64,000 nucleotides of DNA from Welwitschia mirabilis (taxonomy: Eukaryota; Gnetophyta; Gnetopsida; Welwitschiales): the NCBI GenBank assembly GCA_051453625.1, contig JBOZIK010000001.1, positions 169,132,871 to 169,196,870 on the forward strand, given 5' to 3'. The translations under genes and the position numbers were made by a program. Of this stretch, positions 1-11,809 are shown one piece after another (positions within the stretch are counted from its first letter, which is position 1; every line of letters begins with the position of its first letter). The notes under the pieces were generated by a model. That model made no database searches, was not told where the DNA came from, and saw only the letters and a list, made by a program, of their open reading frames with translations.

Positions 1-229
1 AATTTTGAATCTTTTGATGTATGTTCTTAATAATCTATGACCACAAATGTGAACAAGCGATGTTAAAGTTGAAAGACATACCAAGAAGCATAAAAACCTC
101 ATTAGATATGATTTTATGCCCTAGGTGAGATTGAAAATTATTAATCAGCCTTAAGCAAAAATAGATAGATGTATCCTAGTTAGTGCTAGGATAAAAGCTT
201 AGCAATAGATCTTTAGATACTTAAGTAAG

Positions 230-2260
230 AAAGAAATTTTAGAAGGAGTGTTGCAAGCAAAGAAGAACATAGTGAGCATTGAAGAGTTGGCCAAAGTAAT
301 TAGAAAAGAAAAGACTATGAAGAAATCCTAAATTTAAACAATGAGATGGCCTAGAGCACCTGTAGTAATGATAAATAAATAAGAATCCAAGGGGTGGTCT
401 TGATGAACTAAACTTGTTAATTGATAGGAAGCAGAGGTAGATCCATTGACATAGGCCTAAGCATATGCATCTAAGAAGAGTGTCTTGATGTATTAAAGGA
501 AGCTTTGTTCAAGCCAATTTGTTGAAGCATCTTTGAAATAAAATTTCATGAAATTCTATCATAGGCTTTAGAGTAGTCAAACTTTAGGATAACCAAGCTA
601 TGGTTAGGTTAGGATTCCCACTCTTAAGCTTTAGCTACACTAATAATATTGCTTAAAGTAAAGTGACATTTGATCAAGGAAGATTGTTGTTAGAATGATT
701 ATGAAGAAAAAAAATTTCGTTAACTTTTTAGGTAGGGCTTTGACAATTATCTTGTATGAGGTATCTAACAAGATGAAAGGCCACCAGTATTTGGTTTATT
801 CCTTACTGTTTTCTTCTAAAATAAACTTGATTAGACTAGTATTAATAACTCTATTAAGTGAGATAAAGGCTATAGACTTATTATGAAATTCATTAGAAGA
901 ACCACCAATTACATAATGTAAATGCTTGTAAAATTTAAAGGAATACCATCTACTCCAAGAGGTTTGCCACCTTTTATTTATTTCATCACATCAATAATTT
1001 CTTCAAAAGATAGATGTTGATCTAGAAGGGAAACCAAATTAGTTAGAATAAGGTAAGGAATATGATTTTTTAATTCTTAGTAAGTGGATTTTTTTAACAA
1101 TGAAGTTAGGCTTATGATTGAAACATACCATGAATTGATATTCCTAATGCTGAAAGGATTTATGAACTTTTCACCACTAGATTGAATAACAAGAATAGTC
1201 TAAGCTAAGGAAAGATTAAATTTCAAAAAAAAATTTAAAAAAGATTTAGATGAGAATTCACATCTTTGAAGCCGATGCAAACAAGACCGAAAGCAATAAG
1301 CATGAGCCCATTGAGCTTCAATGTATTGAATTCGAGAAGATACATTAAGTCTAGCTTTTTTAAGGACAACATTAAATGGATTTCTCTTGAGAGTTACAGT
1401 AATGGATTCATCTTCCTCAGACTTAAAAAAATCCTCTTTTTTAAAGTGAAATAGCTATCATTCTATAATATTCCCTCATTAAAGTACNNNNNNNNNNGAG
1501 TGATACCTCATACCATTATAGGACAAGTCAGCCATGGACTAGAGATAAAAAATGAGAGATAGTGTTGAGTTATAATAAAGAAATTTAATATTGAGAATAA
1601 AATTTGAGTCTCAAAAAGGGATAGCATTAAAATTCTAAAGTCTTGCAATGATGAGAAAATAGTAAGAAACAGATGTAGGGAAGATGGTATTACTCAACTA
1701 AATGTGTTTGTTATAAGAAATATAAATGTTTCCAAATGCTTAAGCATCAAATCATTTCCTCATTGCCTATTAGATTAATTTATTATGAAATCTAACCTTG
1801 TCACAAAAATCCAGAGGATAACACAAATGGAAGTGGGTAATGAGATCATAATCCACTCTAAAGTATTAAAGAAAAAGGAACACTTTCCTATTTTGTCTCT
1901 AATGAGTTAACCATGTTCATGTTTCATAAAGCACTAAATAGCATCTAGTAAATCCTATAAATTCATTGAAAGAAGTCTTTTGTTATATTATTGGGAGCAT
2001 AGATGGAGATAATATCAAAAGTGAAATTCTGCCAATATGTCTGGAGCCACAGTCTTGCATTACCACTAATAATATCATAGTCCATAACTATTGGAATTTA
2101 AAAAGGGTCCACTTAACATAAAACCATCATAACCTTTGGGGTGAGAGGTAGGTAAGAACATATATTCAGGATAATAAGCAAAATGAAGATCATTGCTACA
2201 AATCTTAACTTCTTGTAAACTAATAATATGAAAAGAAGAAGAAAAACTAGCAAGCACTTC
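230..2260 (-). pseudogene. LINE ORF2 relic (endonuclease-reverse transcriptase)
   Basis: Read on the minus strand, 2226-2203 gives ISLQEVKI, the start of the apurinic-type endonuclease domain (usual form ISLQEVK/T). RT motifs follow: GGKPLGVDGIP near 973-938, WPFILLDTSYKI near 820-785, and YSKAYDRISWNF near 578-545, which is the RT block with the first catalytic Asp (usual form KAYDRV.W). A later block near 430-395 resembles the PL.P.LF....EAL motif. The order endonuclease then RT is that of L1-type LINEs. In-frame stops and frameshifts are frequent, and a 10-N gap lies at 1488-1497. The product is certainly inactive. Confidence 0.75.
1488..1497. other. 10-N assembly gap
   Basis: Ten Ns inside the LINE ORF2 relic, between the endonuclease and RT parts. 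The flanks show no obvious duplication. Confidence 0.95.
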
Positions 2261-2779
2261 TTTGTGAAATTTACACTAAGTATTAGATAGCTATCTATAA
2301 TTCCAAAAAAATAAATTCATGAAATGGAAATGAAAAGATTAGAGGCATCTCCAACATGAAACCTTTTATCATCTTCACCATTATCACTTAAATCTATAAT
2401 AATAATGGAATTAACTCTATCATTTATAGAATCTCCAAAGATAAAAGAAGACGTATTCTCTAAATAAAGCACAAGAGCATACTTAAACATGATGATCCTT
2501 CCCCAAACTGATGGGATTGGAAGCATTGATTCACAAAAAATTTGGTAAAAACAATAACTTGTTGTCTTATTTGCTTTTAGTGGAGCATTTTCACTTAGAG
2601 ATGCATCAACCATTGGGAATATATGTGCCGAGAACTTTGAAACCTTTCTCTACATTAATATTTATAGTGAAATGGAAAAAAATAGCTTCTATAGATTTGG
2701 GAGGGTCATTAGAATTAGAGGGAGGAGTTTCTCCTTATATAGTTAATGGATGTATCCTCATTAAAATTATAGGGAGGAT

Positions 2780-3400
2780 CTTCTCTTGCATCTTAAGACT
2801 TCGGCAATCTTGAGTAAGATGTTTTTGACTATGATAATAGTTATAGCTCCATGAAAAATGGAGGTAAACAACTAGTTATGAAATGATGTTATGATTTGTA
2901 TTGATCTTCAAAACATTTGGCAATCAAGTTGTAGATGTAAAATTGATAATAATGCATGCACGTTTACATATTTTAATATTAATTAATGATTCTTACTCTT
3001 TTGTAATAAACATACCCAAATTTTTGCATAAATTTAAAATAAGATGCTAAAGAGAGATCTTCAGATTTGGGAACTCAACCCAAATTAGCACTTTCATAGA
3101 TGCATGTTCATTAACTTCAAAACTCTCACCCATGATTTCAGAAGAAGAATTGTTAAACCTATGGCCTTTGGTTTTAAGAAAAAGAAGGATTAAAACCTAC
3201 ATACCAAAAGTTGCCTTTAATAACTTTGTTTATGTTGGCTTCTTTCTTGAAGCAAAAATTAGAGGGCAAAAAAAAAAAAAAAAAGGACTTTAGAAAGTTC
3301 AAAGACATGAAAATCTTTAAGGTTCTAAAACTTGCTAATCCATGCCAAAAGGTCTTTTGATGATGATGAAGGAGCCATTGTCTTCCAAACTTCTTTCAAA
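2780..3400 (-). pseudogene. LINE ORF1 relic (RNA-binding, zinc knuckle)
   Basis: Minus-strand reading gives a stretch resembling the nucleic-acid-binding domain of plant LINE ORF1 proteins, including a block like IWVEFPNLK. It is followed at 2845-2804 by YNYYHSQKHLTQDC. The spacing is exactly that of a C-X2-C-X4-H-X4-C zinc knuckle, but the first two cysteines read as tyrosine (TGT to TAT). ORF1 normally coats the element RNA. The frame is broken, and a run of 17 A at about 3270-3287 falls inside it. ORF2 follows directly downstream on the same strand. The family assignment rests on motif order and the knuckle spacing. Confidence 0.6.
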
Positions 3401-3739
3401 AACTAAAACCTCTAAAATTTTTTAGAAATTAATTAGTTAAAACTAGCCTATAAGTGTTACATGAACTATTTTAATGCTATTAGTTTTGTTCATGTTTTAA
3501 AATGCTTTTAAGTTCATATTAGAATTTCAATATTACATTTTCTTATTCTCTAGTATTTTATTATCCTTACCACATTCATATAAATATTTCATTCATTCGC
3601 ACTAATGTTATTCTATGATGAGATTCTACCATGCAAGACACATGCAAATAAATTCTTACATCCCATTAACCTATTCGTTCTGCCTTGACTCTATAAGTGT
3701 CTATGTTGTCTCTTTAATCATTGTCTATCAATACTATTC

Positions 3740-3990
3740 AAAAGAGCCTAGCATATAGCTTAATTGGTTTAATCCATGTCCATATGTTAGAAGATTTAAC
3801 ACCTTGGATTTAAATATTGTAGTATGTGAGTTGGCTTATTCCTATGTTTAATACATGCCTGAGCATGGACTACAACTCAGATATGAATCATATACAAGAT
3901 CTAAACATTTAGCAATTAGCCTCCATGTCAACGAGGGTCACTCATGGGCTTTCACTTGGTCAAGAAAATTAGTAACCCTACTATGGTTGG
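3740..3990 (+). repeat. Possible tRNA-derived SINE with Pol III A and B boxes
   Basis: TAGCTTAATTGG at 3756-3767 fits the Pol III A-box consensus TRGCNNARYNGG at every position. About 39 nt further on, GGATTTAAATA at 3806-3816 sits where a B box (GGTTCRANNCC) would be and could be a deaminated version of it; the bases before it (ACACCTT) also look tRNA-like. The following 170 bp have a non-coding body. A tRNA-derived SINE would explain this arrangement. The B box is poor, no target-site duplication was found and the 3' end is a guess. Confidence 0.35.
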
Positions 3991-6900
3991 TACAATTTAT
4001 TATGTATTAACTTTGTGAGGGGAGGGGAATAAGGAAAAAAACAAAGAACTATCTATGACCTTCAAAAATCAAATTATAAAATTTAAAAATGTAAACACTT
4101 GCTATAAAGTGAACTTTACAAATCCTCGTATATCCGATTAGTTTCCCCTTGAAATTAATCATGCTATGAGATCTAAAGGTTTATGGTAATTTACTATAAT
4201 AGCACATCCTCTAACCAATTCAACATAATTCTTCTTGTTAGACCTTCTAAGTCTTTCCTTTAATTATATTCTACCAAGTCTTTCAATAGACCTCAGAATC
4301 ATAAAATAGTGGGTCTGTTAGCCACAGGCTTAGTAATAAAAAGATTTAGATAGGTTTTTTTGTAATTCTTCCTATAGAATTGGATGTGAAAGATCCCTTT
4401 CATCTGGCTCAAGTCCATACCATAAATTTTGAAAAAAAAATTTTGTTGCTTAGGTAAAGGTAGAAAAACTAGCAAAAAGTTACTCCTAGTATACCACAAA
4501 CTCTTAGTTTTAAATTTCAATATTTAGTTTATCGAGTAAAAGTATTTGTATATTAAAAGAATATATCATCAAACCTTTACAAGTAAATCATGTATTAATC
4601 CAATAAAAGTTTCAAATTATAAGTAAAGTATATGCGTTTTAACAATAAGAGTTCACATGCTTGTATATAACTATTTATGACATTAGGTCTTCACAGTTTA
4701 CATAATATTTTCTTGTAGTCATAGATAGAGGTAAGAAAGGTATTTTACAAAATTTTGGGAGATGATACTAAATTTCGCATATTATTACTTGAGCATGGAA
4801 ATATTGCATAAGGATGATGTAGTATATTTTAGAGCAATATGGAAGATTATCATCCAAATAAAGTCCTCTAGACCTTAGGTATAAGATAAATCTTGAAGGA
4901 AAGTAAGAAAATCTTGCACTACATAAGAAAGTAATTTGTAGATTGTTGAATTTGACAAACATTTAAACTTCATGTTAAATATCTTTTAAATATATTTACT
5001 ATCTTTGAGAGTAAGCCCATGGAAGTCTACATGAGAGCTATAATGCATGTCCTACCCTATATTAGACAAGATATTGGTCTATTATTTATAAAGATTTTTG
5101 AAATGTAGAGTGGATACAAAATCATGTAACAATAAGAGAAATACTACGTTACATCATTTACATGAATGAGTCACTAATTTTTTAGAATTTTAAAAATAGT
5201 CAATAATGTTTAGATCATCAATGAAAGTCGAATTTAATCCTTAGATAAGGTTGTGAAATGATTACAGTAATTTAATATTATAATCCATAATATCAACTTA
5301 GAAGTTAAGAAACCTATCATAATACATTGTGATAATTGATCTATAATTAATAGGTTTCAAAATCTAACCTATAATTGCATTTATGTTCCTAATTGTCTTT
5401 CCATAATAGTTTGAATTTAAAATACCAAAATACTAAAAACAACACAAATTTATGATATTTATAACAGAGATCCACTACACTTTGCTAAACCTAAAGAAGA
5501 GTAAGATTATAAATCAAGAAAGGAAACAACACTTTTCTAAAGATTTTTAAATGATGATGATTTTGAAACGTAAGAATAAAAAGGACAAGTTTAGCCTTTG
5601 GAATTCAAACTTTATATAGTTCAAGAATTCAAACTTTATAAAGACTATAATTCACTGTATGACTTATAAAAATTTAACGAAGAAATCTATGGATTCAAAT
5701 TTTATATAGTGAAAAAATAATTCACTATCTGACTTTTATAAAGCTGAATAACAACTATATGGAATATTAAACAAAGAAATATGAAGAAGCTGAAATGTGC
5801 AGTTCTAAGCAAAAATGTTAAGCAAGGAATAAGGACAATAATAAAAGGATAAGGCTACATTTCAGTAGAACTCTATAATAATTACAATAATGATTCTGAT
5901 TTGAATTCAGGCCTATAAGCATTCTTCCTTTCCATTCATTAGAGATATAATAAATACCCCTAATTATAGAAATCAAAATGAAACAAATTAGAGAAAATCA
6001 ATGTTTGAACATAATATTATTTCTTACTTCCTAACAACATAAAAATGCATAATGAAAGTAAAGGTGAAGCAGAGAACACAATCAGGGCATAAGCAAAATA
6101 CAACCTCTACACTAGTTTGATGAAATTGGAAAAGGGGTCTTTTTGATTTCATTTCAGCATTTATTATTTCAACCGAGTTTTACTCTTTTGAGTGGTATGA
6201 GCTAACTAAAGGGTTTACAAGGTGAAATCAACCAACTAAGTATCATTTGTAAATTACAACATGAGCACTTATGAGATTGAAGGCTTCATAGGATTTAGTA
6301 GAGAGCCAAAGACCTTCCTAGCAATGTGTCAATGTACACACACACGTTTAGCTTTTGAGCATAAAAAGGGCCTTTGTATGAGATTATGCTTTCCACTAAG
6401 AGGATTCAAGAGCCTAAATAATATTATCACAATTGCATTACTAATGGAAGAAAGACCATGTAGATGCATCAAGGTAGAAGCTTGGTATTTATTAACTTGG
6501 CTTAAGGAGACGAATTTAAATTCTATTCCATGATTTGCCTTAAGGGAGGATGCAATAGAAGTCATTCCATTGTCGAGATTTATACAACATAGAGAAAGGA
6601 ATGCCAACCCACTAATCCTTTCCATGATATTAGGTGGACTTTCTCATTTATACATACAAGCATAAGGGAGTATTGGCAATAACATTGAACTAGAACTTAA
6701 AGAAGTTTATCTCCATTCATAAATATAGGAATAACATTTTTTTTTTGAGATTAAAAGTAATGGATTCATATGATGGATAGCAATGAGGACACTACTGAAT
6801 TTGATGGTTAGACTACCAGCTATAGTAGCTACATTTGAATTTTTTGAGGTTTTTTAAAGGTAGGAAGTATAGGTGCCTAGATTTATTTCTAATCCAATTT

Positions 6901-7385
6901 CTAAAACAAGGTGATTTAGGGATAATCCCTTAATGAATTATAACTTTCCTTCACAAGAGATACATGACACAATAGCAGAAATAGCAAGTTTTAATAATTA
7001 TCGATAATGATTTTCTTTAATGCAACTTTTTTTTTACTTAAAGAGTAAATTCTATTCTCTTAAAATGTTGTAATAATCCTAGGAAGGCTAAAAACCAAAA
7101 AATATGACTTTGATAAAAGTAACTAATAAAAGCCTATATTAGTTATTCTATTTTGAATCCAAATTTATTCCTTTTATAATGTTATGTTTAATTGTTAACC
7201 ACTTTACTAAAGAAGAAGGAAAAAAATGTTCTATAAGGCGATTTTCAAAAAAAGTCACGTTGAGGTTTAGCATAATATTTTAAGAATTATGTAAAGGTTT
7301 AATTGATATTTGTAATAAAAGGAAATAGGTCAAGAGTGTTCTAGCAGACTTTACCTTACATCTATTTAATTCCCTTATGATAATA
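3991..7385. other. AT-rich stretch with no recognisable gene
   Basis: I see no convincing coding homology here. Two overlapping open frames on opposite strands at about 6261-6625 remain open for roughly 90-98 codons, but neither gives a motif I recognise. The stretch has the same CpG-poor character as the transposon relics on either side, so it is probably decayed repeat DNA. A local motif repeat at 5601-5745 is listed separately. Confidence 0.5.
5601..5745 (+). repeat. Three-copy AT-rich motif repeat
   Basis: The motif (G)AATTCAAACTTTATAWAG occurs near 5601, 5625 and 5692. The second and third copies are each followed by a shared extension, AATTCACTRTMTGACTT. The copies are imperfect and unevenly spaced, which suggests an old local duplication. 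No function is suggested by the sequence. Confidence 0.5.
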
Positions 7386-7614
7386 TGTTAGGGCATTGAG
7401 TTTTTGAAAAAGCATTTGGCATTAGTGATTCCTATTAAAGAGGTTGGGAGCTAAAGCTTGAAGCCCTTTTTGGCTTGTTTATAAGCTTCTCTTCCAAATT
7501 AGAGCTTTATAGTTTTTTTCCTTGGATGTTTACCTCATCATTTAAAGGTTTTACCATGTAAATCTCTATTTCTTTTTTTATCTGCATTTCTTAATTTACT
7601 ATGATTTCTTAACA
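7386..7614 (+). repeat. Copia-like LTR (short)
   Basis: The segment begins TGTTAGGGCA and ends TTCTTAACA, giving the TG...CA ends of an LTR with a length of 229 bp. It is followed after two bases by a primer-binding site for initiator Met-tRNA, as in plant Copia elements. The upstream five bases are TAATA. I did not find a second copy in the window, so it could be a 5' LTR of a truncated element or one side of a larger deletion. The start is chosen only from the TG and plausible length. Confidence 0.5.
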
Positions 7615-7616
7615 AG

Positions 7617-7660
7617 TGGTATCAATAGTGCAGTTGTTAGGATTCAAGTGGTATCAGAAT
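7617..7660 (+). other. Copia primer-binding site, duplicated
   Basis: TGGTATCAATAG at 7617-7628 and TGGTATCAGAAT at 7649-7660 both match the Met-tRNA primer site TGGTATCAGAGC at 9-10 of 12 positions. Each is preceded by AAG, and they lie 32 bp apart. The one next to the LTR end would be the functional site. A doubled TGGTATCAGAGC in the leader is familiar from plant Copia elements. Confidence 0.65.
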
Positions 7661-8621
7661 GGAATTTACACATTATTTTTTTTAGTGTACATGCAAATTT
7701 TTCATGTCTATATAATTCTTTGATGTTTGCATAATTACCATACATCCATACAATTACAACTCATCGAAGATTATATCAAAGTCTTATGAGGATGCTTTTT
7801 CTTATAAGTGTAAAAAGATGGATGCATGTCATGCATGAAGATATGGAAGTATTTGTTATAAAATCAGACTTAAAAAGTACTTCCCTTGCTACTTGGAAAG
7901 AAATCTTTGAAAAATAAGTGGATATATGGATTGAAGGATGATAATTGGGAAAAATTATAATTTTTAACCCCTAAATTTATTTTAATTTTTATTGTTATAT
8001 TTCTTAATCATCTAGGCTTGTAGATGTGATTTGGTATTTATATTTATTTAGTCAATTCTATGTTTCTGACATTAAGTTTACTGAATTACAAGTTAATGAG
8101 TCATACAAAATTAGACCCTGGAAGCTACTTGTATAATTCTTTATTTTGGTAGTGTTACTAGTGAGACAAGATGATGTCACTATCATTTCGAACCCACCTT
8201 ATTTAAGTTATCATATCAAAGTTTGATAGATTGGGGATTGTGTATCTTAACCATATTAACATCAAATAATGTAACTTGATTTATTCATTAAAGAAGACTT
8301 TGTCTTGATAAAATACTAAGCTTGTAATCATCAAAATGTAAATTGATTGCATTGAATCAATTTTCTTACCTTGAATCTCAATCCTAATTGATGAATTTAC
8401 CTTAGATGTCTCTCACTTCTATTGCCTTAAATAGAGATCTCCTTTACACCTTTATGAGTTAAAAAATGAGGAAGTCAATTAATTAATCAATTAAGAACTA
8501 CCTGCATACTTTGTAATTCATGCATTCTCTTAAAGACATGGATCTATACATACTTTTTAGGGATTAACTTATTACTTAGCTTTATGAATATATTCATGAA
8601 GTTGTCTTTTATGTAGTATTA
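7661..8621. other. Probable Copia leader/internal relic, no gene recognised
   Basis: This stretch follows the Copia primer site and ends at the next element's LTR. Plus-strand frames are broken, and I could not identify a gag motif. It may be the decayed start of a Copia internal region cut by later events. Confidence 0.35.
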
Positions 8622-9955
8622 TGTTAACATGTAAAAATTGATATTTTGATCAAGTTATATGACTAATTTAGCTTAATAGAAGATAATATAACTGATTTAT
8701 TATAAAATTATGTCTTATGTTACTTTTTAATATTATCTATGAACTTTTCATCTTCTCATGCCATTTTCAAGATGTTATCTCATTTTGAAGGACATGCTAC
8801 AATATAATGATCATGCAACTTAAAATACCAGTATTGCCATCCAAGTCACTGGTGCCACCAATCCTTCTGAGTAAAAAAACCTTAAATTTTACATTTTTTA
8901 ACTTTTCATGCAAAAATAAGCCAAATGCAGTTATGGGCTTAATTAGATTTTAACTTGTAAATAACTAGCATCATCAACAACATGTGGTGGTGATGATGAT
9001 GACATGCAATAGTGACATGTGGTAGTGTTGAGTAGGATGACGGTGGTGACACATCATAACATCATTAGTTGACAAAAGTAGTAGCATTTAGAAGCCAAGT
9101 ATTGGGTTCACCATGATGATTCTTACCTAATGCAAGATGATAAAAACCCTACCTAATGCTATATGACATATTTTATAACCGCTTACATAACACTATAAGC
9201 CACAAGCTTGTAGCCACTCCCCATCCTGTGCTTTCCTGTAAAAGGGCCTTGATCCCTCATTTGTACCATTCTTTGTTTTGGGAAAAAAATGAACCCTTAG
9301 AGTGTTAAGTCATCATGGCCTTCTAAGTACTTTCTTTGAGAAGTAAGCTTACTTCAAGGATAGCTTGAGGAGTTCTTACCAACTTTCTCCTTCCATTAAT
9401 GTAATGTATCTTTTCTGATTTAATATAAAGTAGATGTCCATTTTGATATTGAGTTATTAATAGCTTCATCCTTGTAATGTTGAGTGAACCCACATTATCA
9501 AGCTATTTTTTTAACCAAGTGAGTTCCTTACAGTTACTTCTATTTGATGAATTTTAAGTACATTAATTCCTTACTTTTTATGCTTACTTAAGGGCCATAA
9601 AAGACCAAGTAACTTTCAAATTCATCAATTCTCCTATGATAAATGAGATTATGTCACTATGACTTAAGCTATCATTACTTGATAATTTGAAGTATGTTTC
9701 AAGGAAGTGCAGGACATGATTGGAGTGAAGAATCATTAGTGGACAAGTTGTGTTAAACCTTGGAGCTTGCTTGCTTTCCTACCTTTCTAAATAAAGTTCA
9801 AGCAGCATTCTCAACTCTCTCTATTTTTCCTTTTTTAAATTGTACTTGCGAGATATGTAAGACTTGTGTAATTTATGTAAGCCATCCTAATTATCCCTGT
9901 AGATAGAATGATATTAGATATTTAGCCAATTTAAATTAGGTTCATTATACTTACA
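8622..9955 (+). repeat. 5' LTR of element 1
   Basis: Starts TGTTAACATG and ends CTTACA, 1334 bp. It can be followed along its length against the copy at 18,713-20,692 plus 42,590-42,731, and in reverse complement against the copies at 50.4-52.3 and 62.1-63.4 kb. A decayed TATA region (TGTAAAAGGGCC) is at 9237-9248; the sister LTR has TATAAAAGGGCC there. The LTR may be about 175 bp longer at its 5' side, because copies near 15.47 and 18.53 kb carry extra sequence between a GGTTAGAGGG-like tract and this start. Confidence 0.8.
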
Positions 9956-9966
9956 TGAATAGATTT

Positions 9967-9984
9967 TGGCACCATTGATAGAGA
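9967..9984 (+). other. Primer-binding site of element 1
   Basis: TGGCACCATTGATAGAGA begins 12 nt after the LTR end. It resembles the TGGCGCCGTTGCCGGGGA site used by many Athila/Tat-type Ty3 elements, with several of the differences being C-to-T or G-to-A changes. The related element W has TGGTACTATTGTCACAGA at the same place. Confidence 0.65.
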
Positions 9985-10073
9985 TAAGGACATGATAGCT
10001 TCTTAGGAGGAGCACAATTTTTACTTTCTTGCAAGCTTTTTAGTTAGTTCTATTTTAAGGTTTCCCAATGGTT

Positions 10074-10186
10074 GGTATTGGTCCGCTCTAGTGATACCTA
10101 AATTGTTCTTATTTCTTTTTCTATTGTTTGTTTATTTCTTTTCTCTTTCTTTCTAGTGATTGGTATCAGTCAGTTCTAGTGATACC
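10074..10186 (+). promoter_or_regulatory. Paired stem-loop motif in the leader RNA
   Basis: Two related copies, at 10,074-10,098 and 10,162-10,186. The second has perfect 7-bp arms GGTATCA and TGATACC around an 11-nt loop (GTCAGTTCTAG). The first has GGTATTG and TGATACC arms with the related loop GTCCGCTCTAG. The same pair, diverged, is present on the minus strand in element W (61,997-61,966 and 61,922-61,890). The position between primer site and gag is where LTR retroelements keep RNA packaging and dimerisation signals, so that role is inferred. Confidence 0.5.
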
Positions 10187-11799
10187 TGAACTAGTCCAAT
10201 TTAGAGTTTTCTTTAGCCTTTCTACTCTAATTAGAACTATATTGCATGTCAAAAATTTATATTGCAAGTCTAATAAACTTTTTGTAGGTTTTAACCAAAG
10301 ATAAAAAACTAAAAGTTTAACTTATTTCTTTGCATGCTTTCCTTTATTTTTTGAAATTTTAATTTGGAAGCTTAGTTTCTATTTTACTATTTTTTATTAT
10401 AAGATGCTAAAACAAAGGAGAATTCAATTTTATTTAGGATTGGTTTTGAGTGTGCTATTGTTTTTATTTCTATTAGGTTTTTCTGCAATCTTGTTACATT
10501 AAATACTCTATAAGAATTTTGCAAAGCCTTGAGAATTTTTTGAAACTATAACTCCCATCTGAACTGGTGTGCTGCCTTCCCTTATTAGTACCACTGGATC
10601 TAAGTAGAGATCTCTGAAACTTTTCCTGGAATCTCTATTAAAACTATCAACCTTTTTTGTCATTTGGGCCTATCTTGTAACTAGTCTAAAAGTTTTAAAC
10701 CTTTTATGTGTTGAATTAAAAATAAATCAAGTAGATTAGTTAGAAACCTTATCAACCAAAGTATGAACCCCCATATTGAAGGTAATGATGAATAGAAAAT
10801 GCCATACAAAAATCAACCCCATGATGACACCCAAAAAGAATAGACTTCCATTACTCAAAGAAACTCAAATGTCTAATCTAGTTTTCGATTTTCTTTTGAT
10901 ATTACATGGTCAAAACAAGATCTAATTACCCAATTAAATGCCTTCTACCTTATCCAAGAGATGACCAAAAACCAAAATAATGTAGAAACCACCCCCTCCT
11001 AAGTAGATCCTTCATGATTACCTTTAACCTTAATGCTTAAGAACCTCTTCATGCATAGTATAACTAGCTAGAGCCTAAAGGTTAGAATTTAAGCCATTCA
11101 TCATCTTGTTACTACCTCAATTTCATGACTTAGAATTAAAGAACTAATATTTAGACCTTAAATAATTTGAATATGTATTATCAATAGNNNNNNNNNNNNN
11201 NNNNNNNNNNNNNNNNNNNNNNNNNNNNNNNNNNNNNNNNNNNNNNNNNNNNNNNNNNNNNNNNNNNNNNNNNNNNNNNNNNNNNNNNNNNNNNNNNNNN
11301 NNNNNNNNNNNNNNNNNNNNNNNNNNNNNNNNNNNNNNNNNNNNNNNNNNNNNNNNNNNNNNNNNNNNNNNNNNNNNNNNNNNNNNNNNNNNNNNNNNNN
11401 NNNNNNNNNNNNNNNNNNNNNNNNNNNNNNNNNNNNNNNNNNNNNNNNNNNNNNNNNNNNNNNNNNNNNNNNNNNNNNNNNNNNNNNNNNNNNNNNNNNN
11501 NNNNNNNNNNNNNNNNNNNNNNNNNNNNNNNNNNNNNNNNNNNNNNNNNNNNNNNNNNNNNNNNNNNNNNNNNNNNNNNNNNNNNNNNNNNNNNNNNNNN
11601 NNNNNNNNNNNNNNNNNNNNNNNNNNNNNNNNNNNNNNNNNNNNNNNNNNNNNNNNNNNNNNNNNNNNNNNNNNNNNNNNNNNNNNNNNNNNNNNNNNNN
11701 NNNNNNNNNNNNNNNNNNNNNNNNNNNNNNNNNNNNNNNNNNNNNNNNNNNNNNNNNNNNNNNNNNNNNNNNNNNNNNNTAAATAATTTGAATATGTAT
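10187..11799 (+). other. Element 1 leader and start of gag, mostly unreadable
   Basis: Plus-strand frames are too broken to assign. The stretch contains the 592-N gap at 11,188-11,779, whose borders are a 29-bp exact duplication, so little or nothing is missing there. Confidence 0.5.
11188..11779. other. 592-N gap bordered by a 29-bp exact duplication
   Basis: Bases 11,159-11,187 are repeated exactly at 11,780-11,808. Collapsing the repeat gives continuous sequence leading into gag, so the Ns probably mark two overlapping contigs that were not merged. Confidence 0.85.
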
Positions 11800-11809
11800 T
11801 ATCAATAGT

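Larger units (their letters stand above)
200..3450 (-). mobile_element. Decayed L1-type LINE (non-LTR retrotransposon), antisense
   Basis: On the minus strand, relics of both LINE ORFs appear in the expected order: ORF1 near 3400-2780, then ORF2 with endonuclease near 2260 and RT from about 1150 to 230. Such elements copy themselves by target-primed reverse transcription. The reading frames are broken by many stops and frameshifts, so this is a fossil. The 3' end and poly-A tail (poly-T on the plus strand) are not visible and may lie outside the window. The boundaries are estimated from the last recognisable coding motifs. Confidence 0.8.

Noticed and set aside
6261-6625. Overlapping frames of about 90 and 98 codons on opposite strands
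   Set aside because: No recognisable motif on either strand, no promoter context, and the base composition is like the surrounding decayed repeats.
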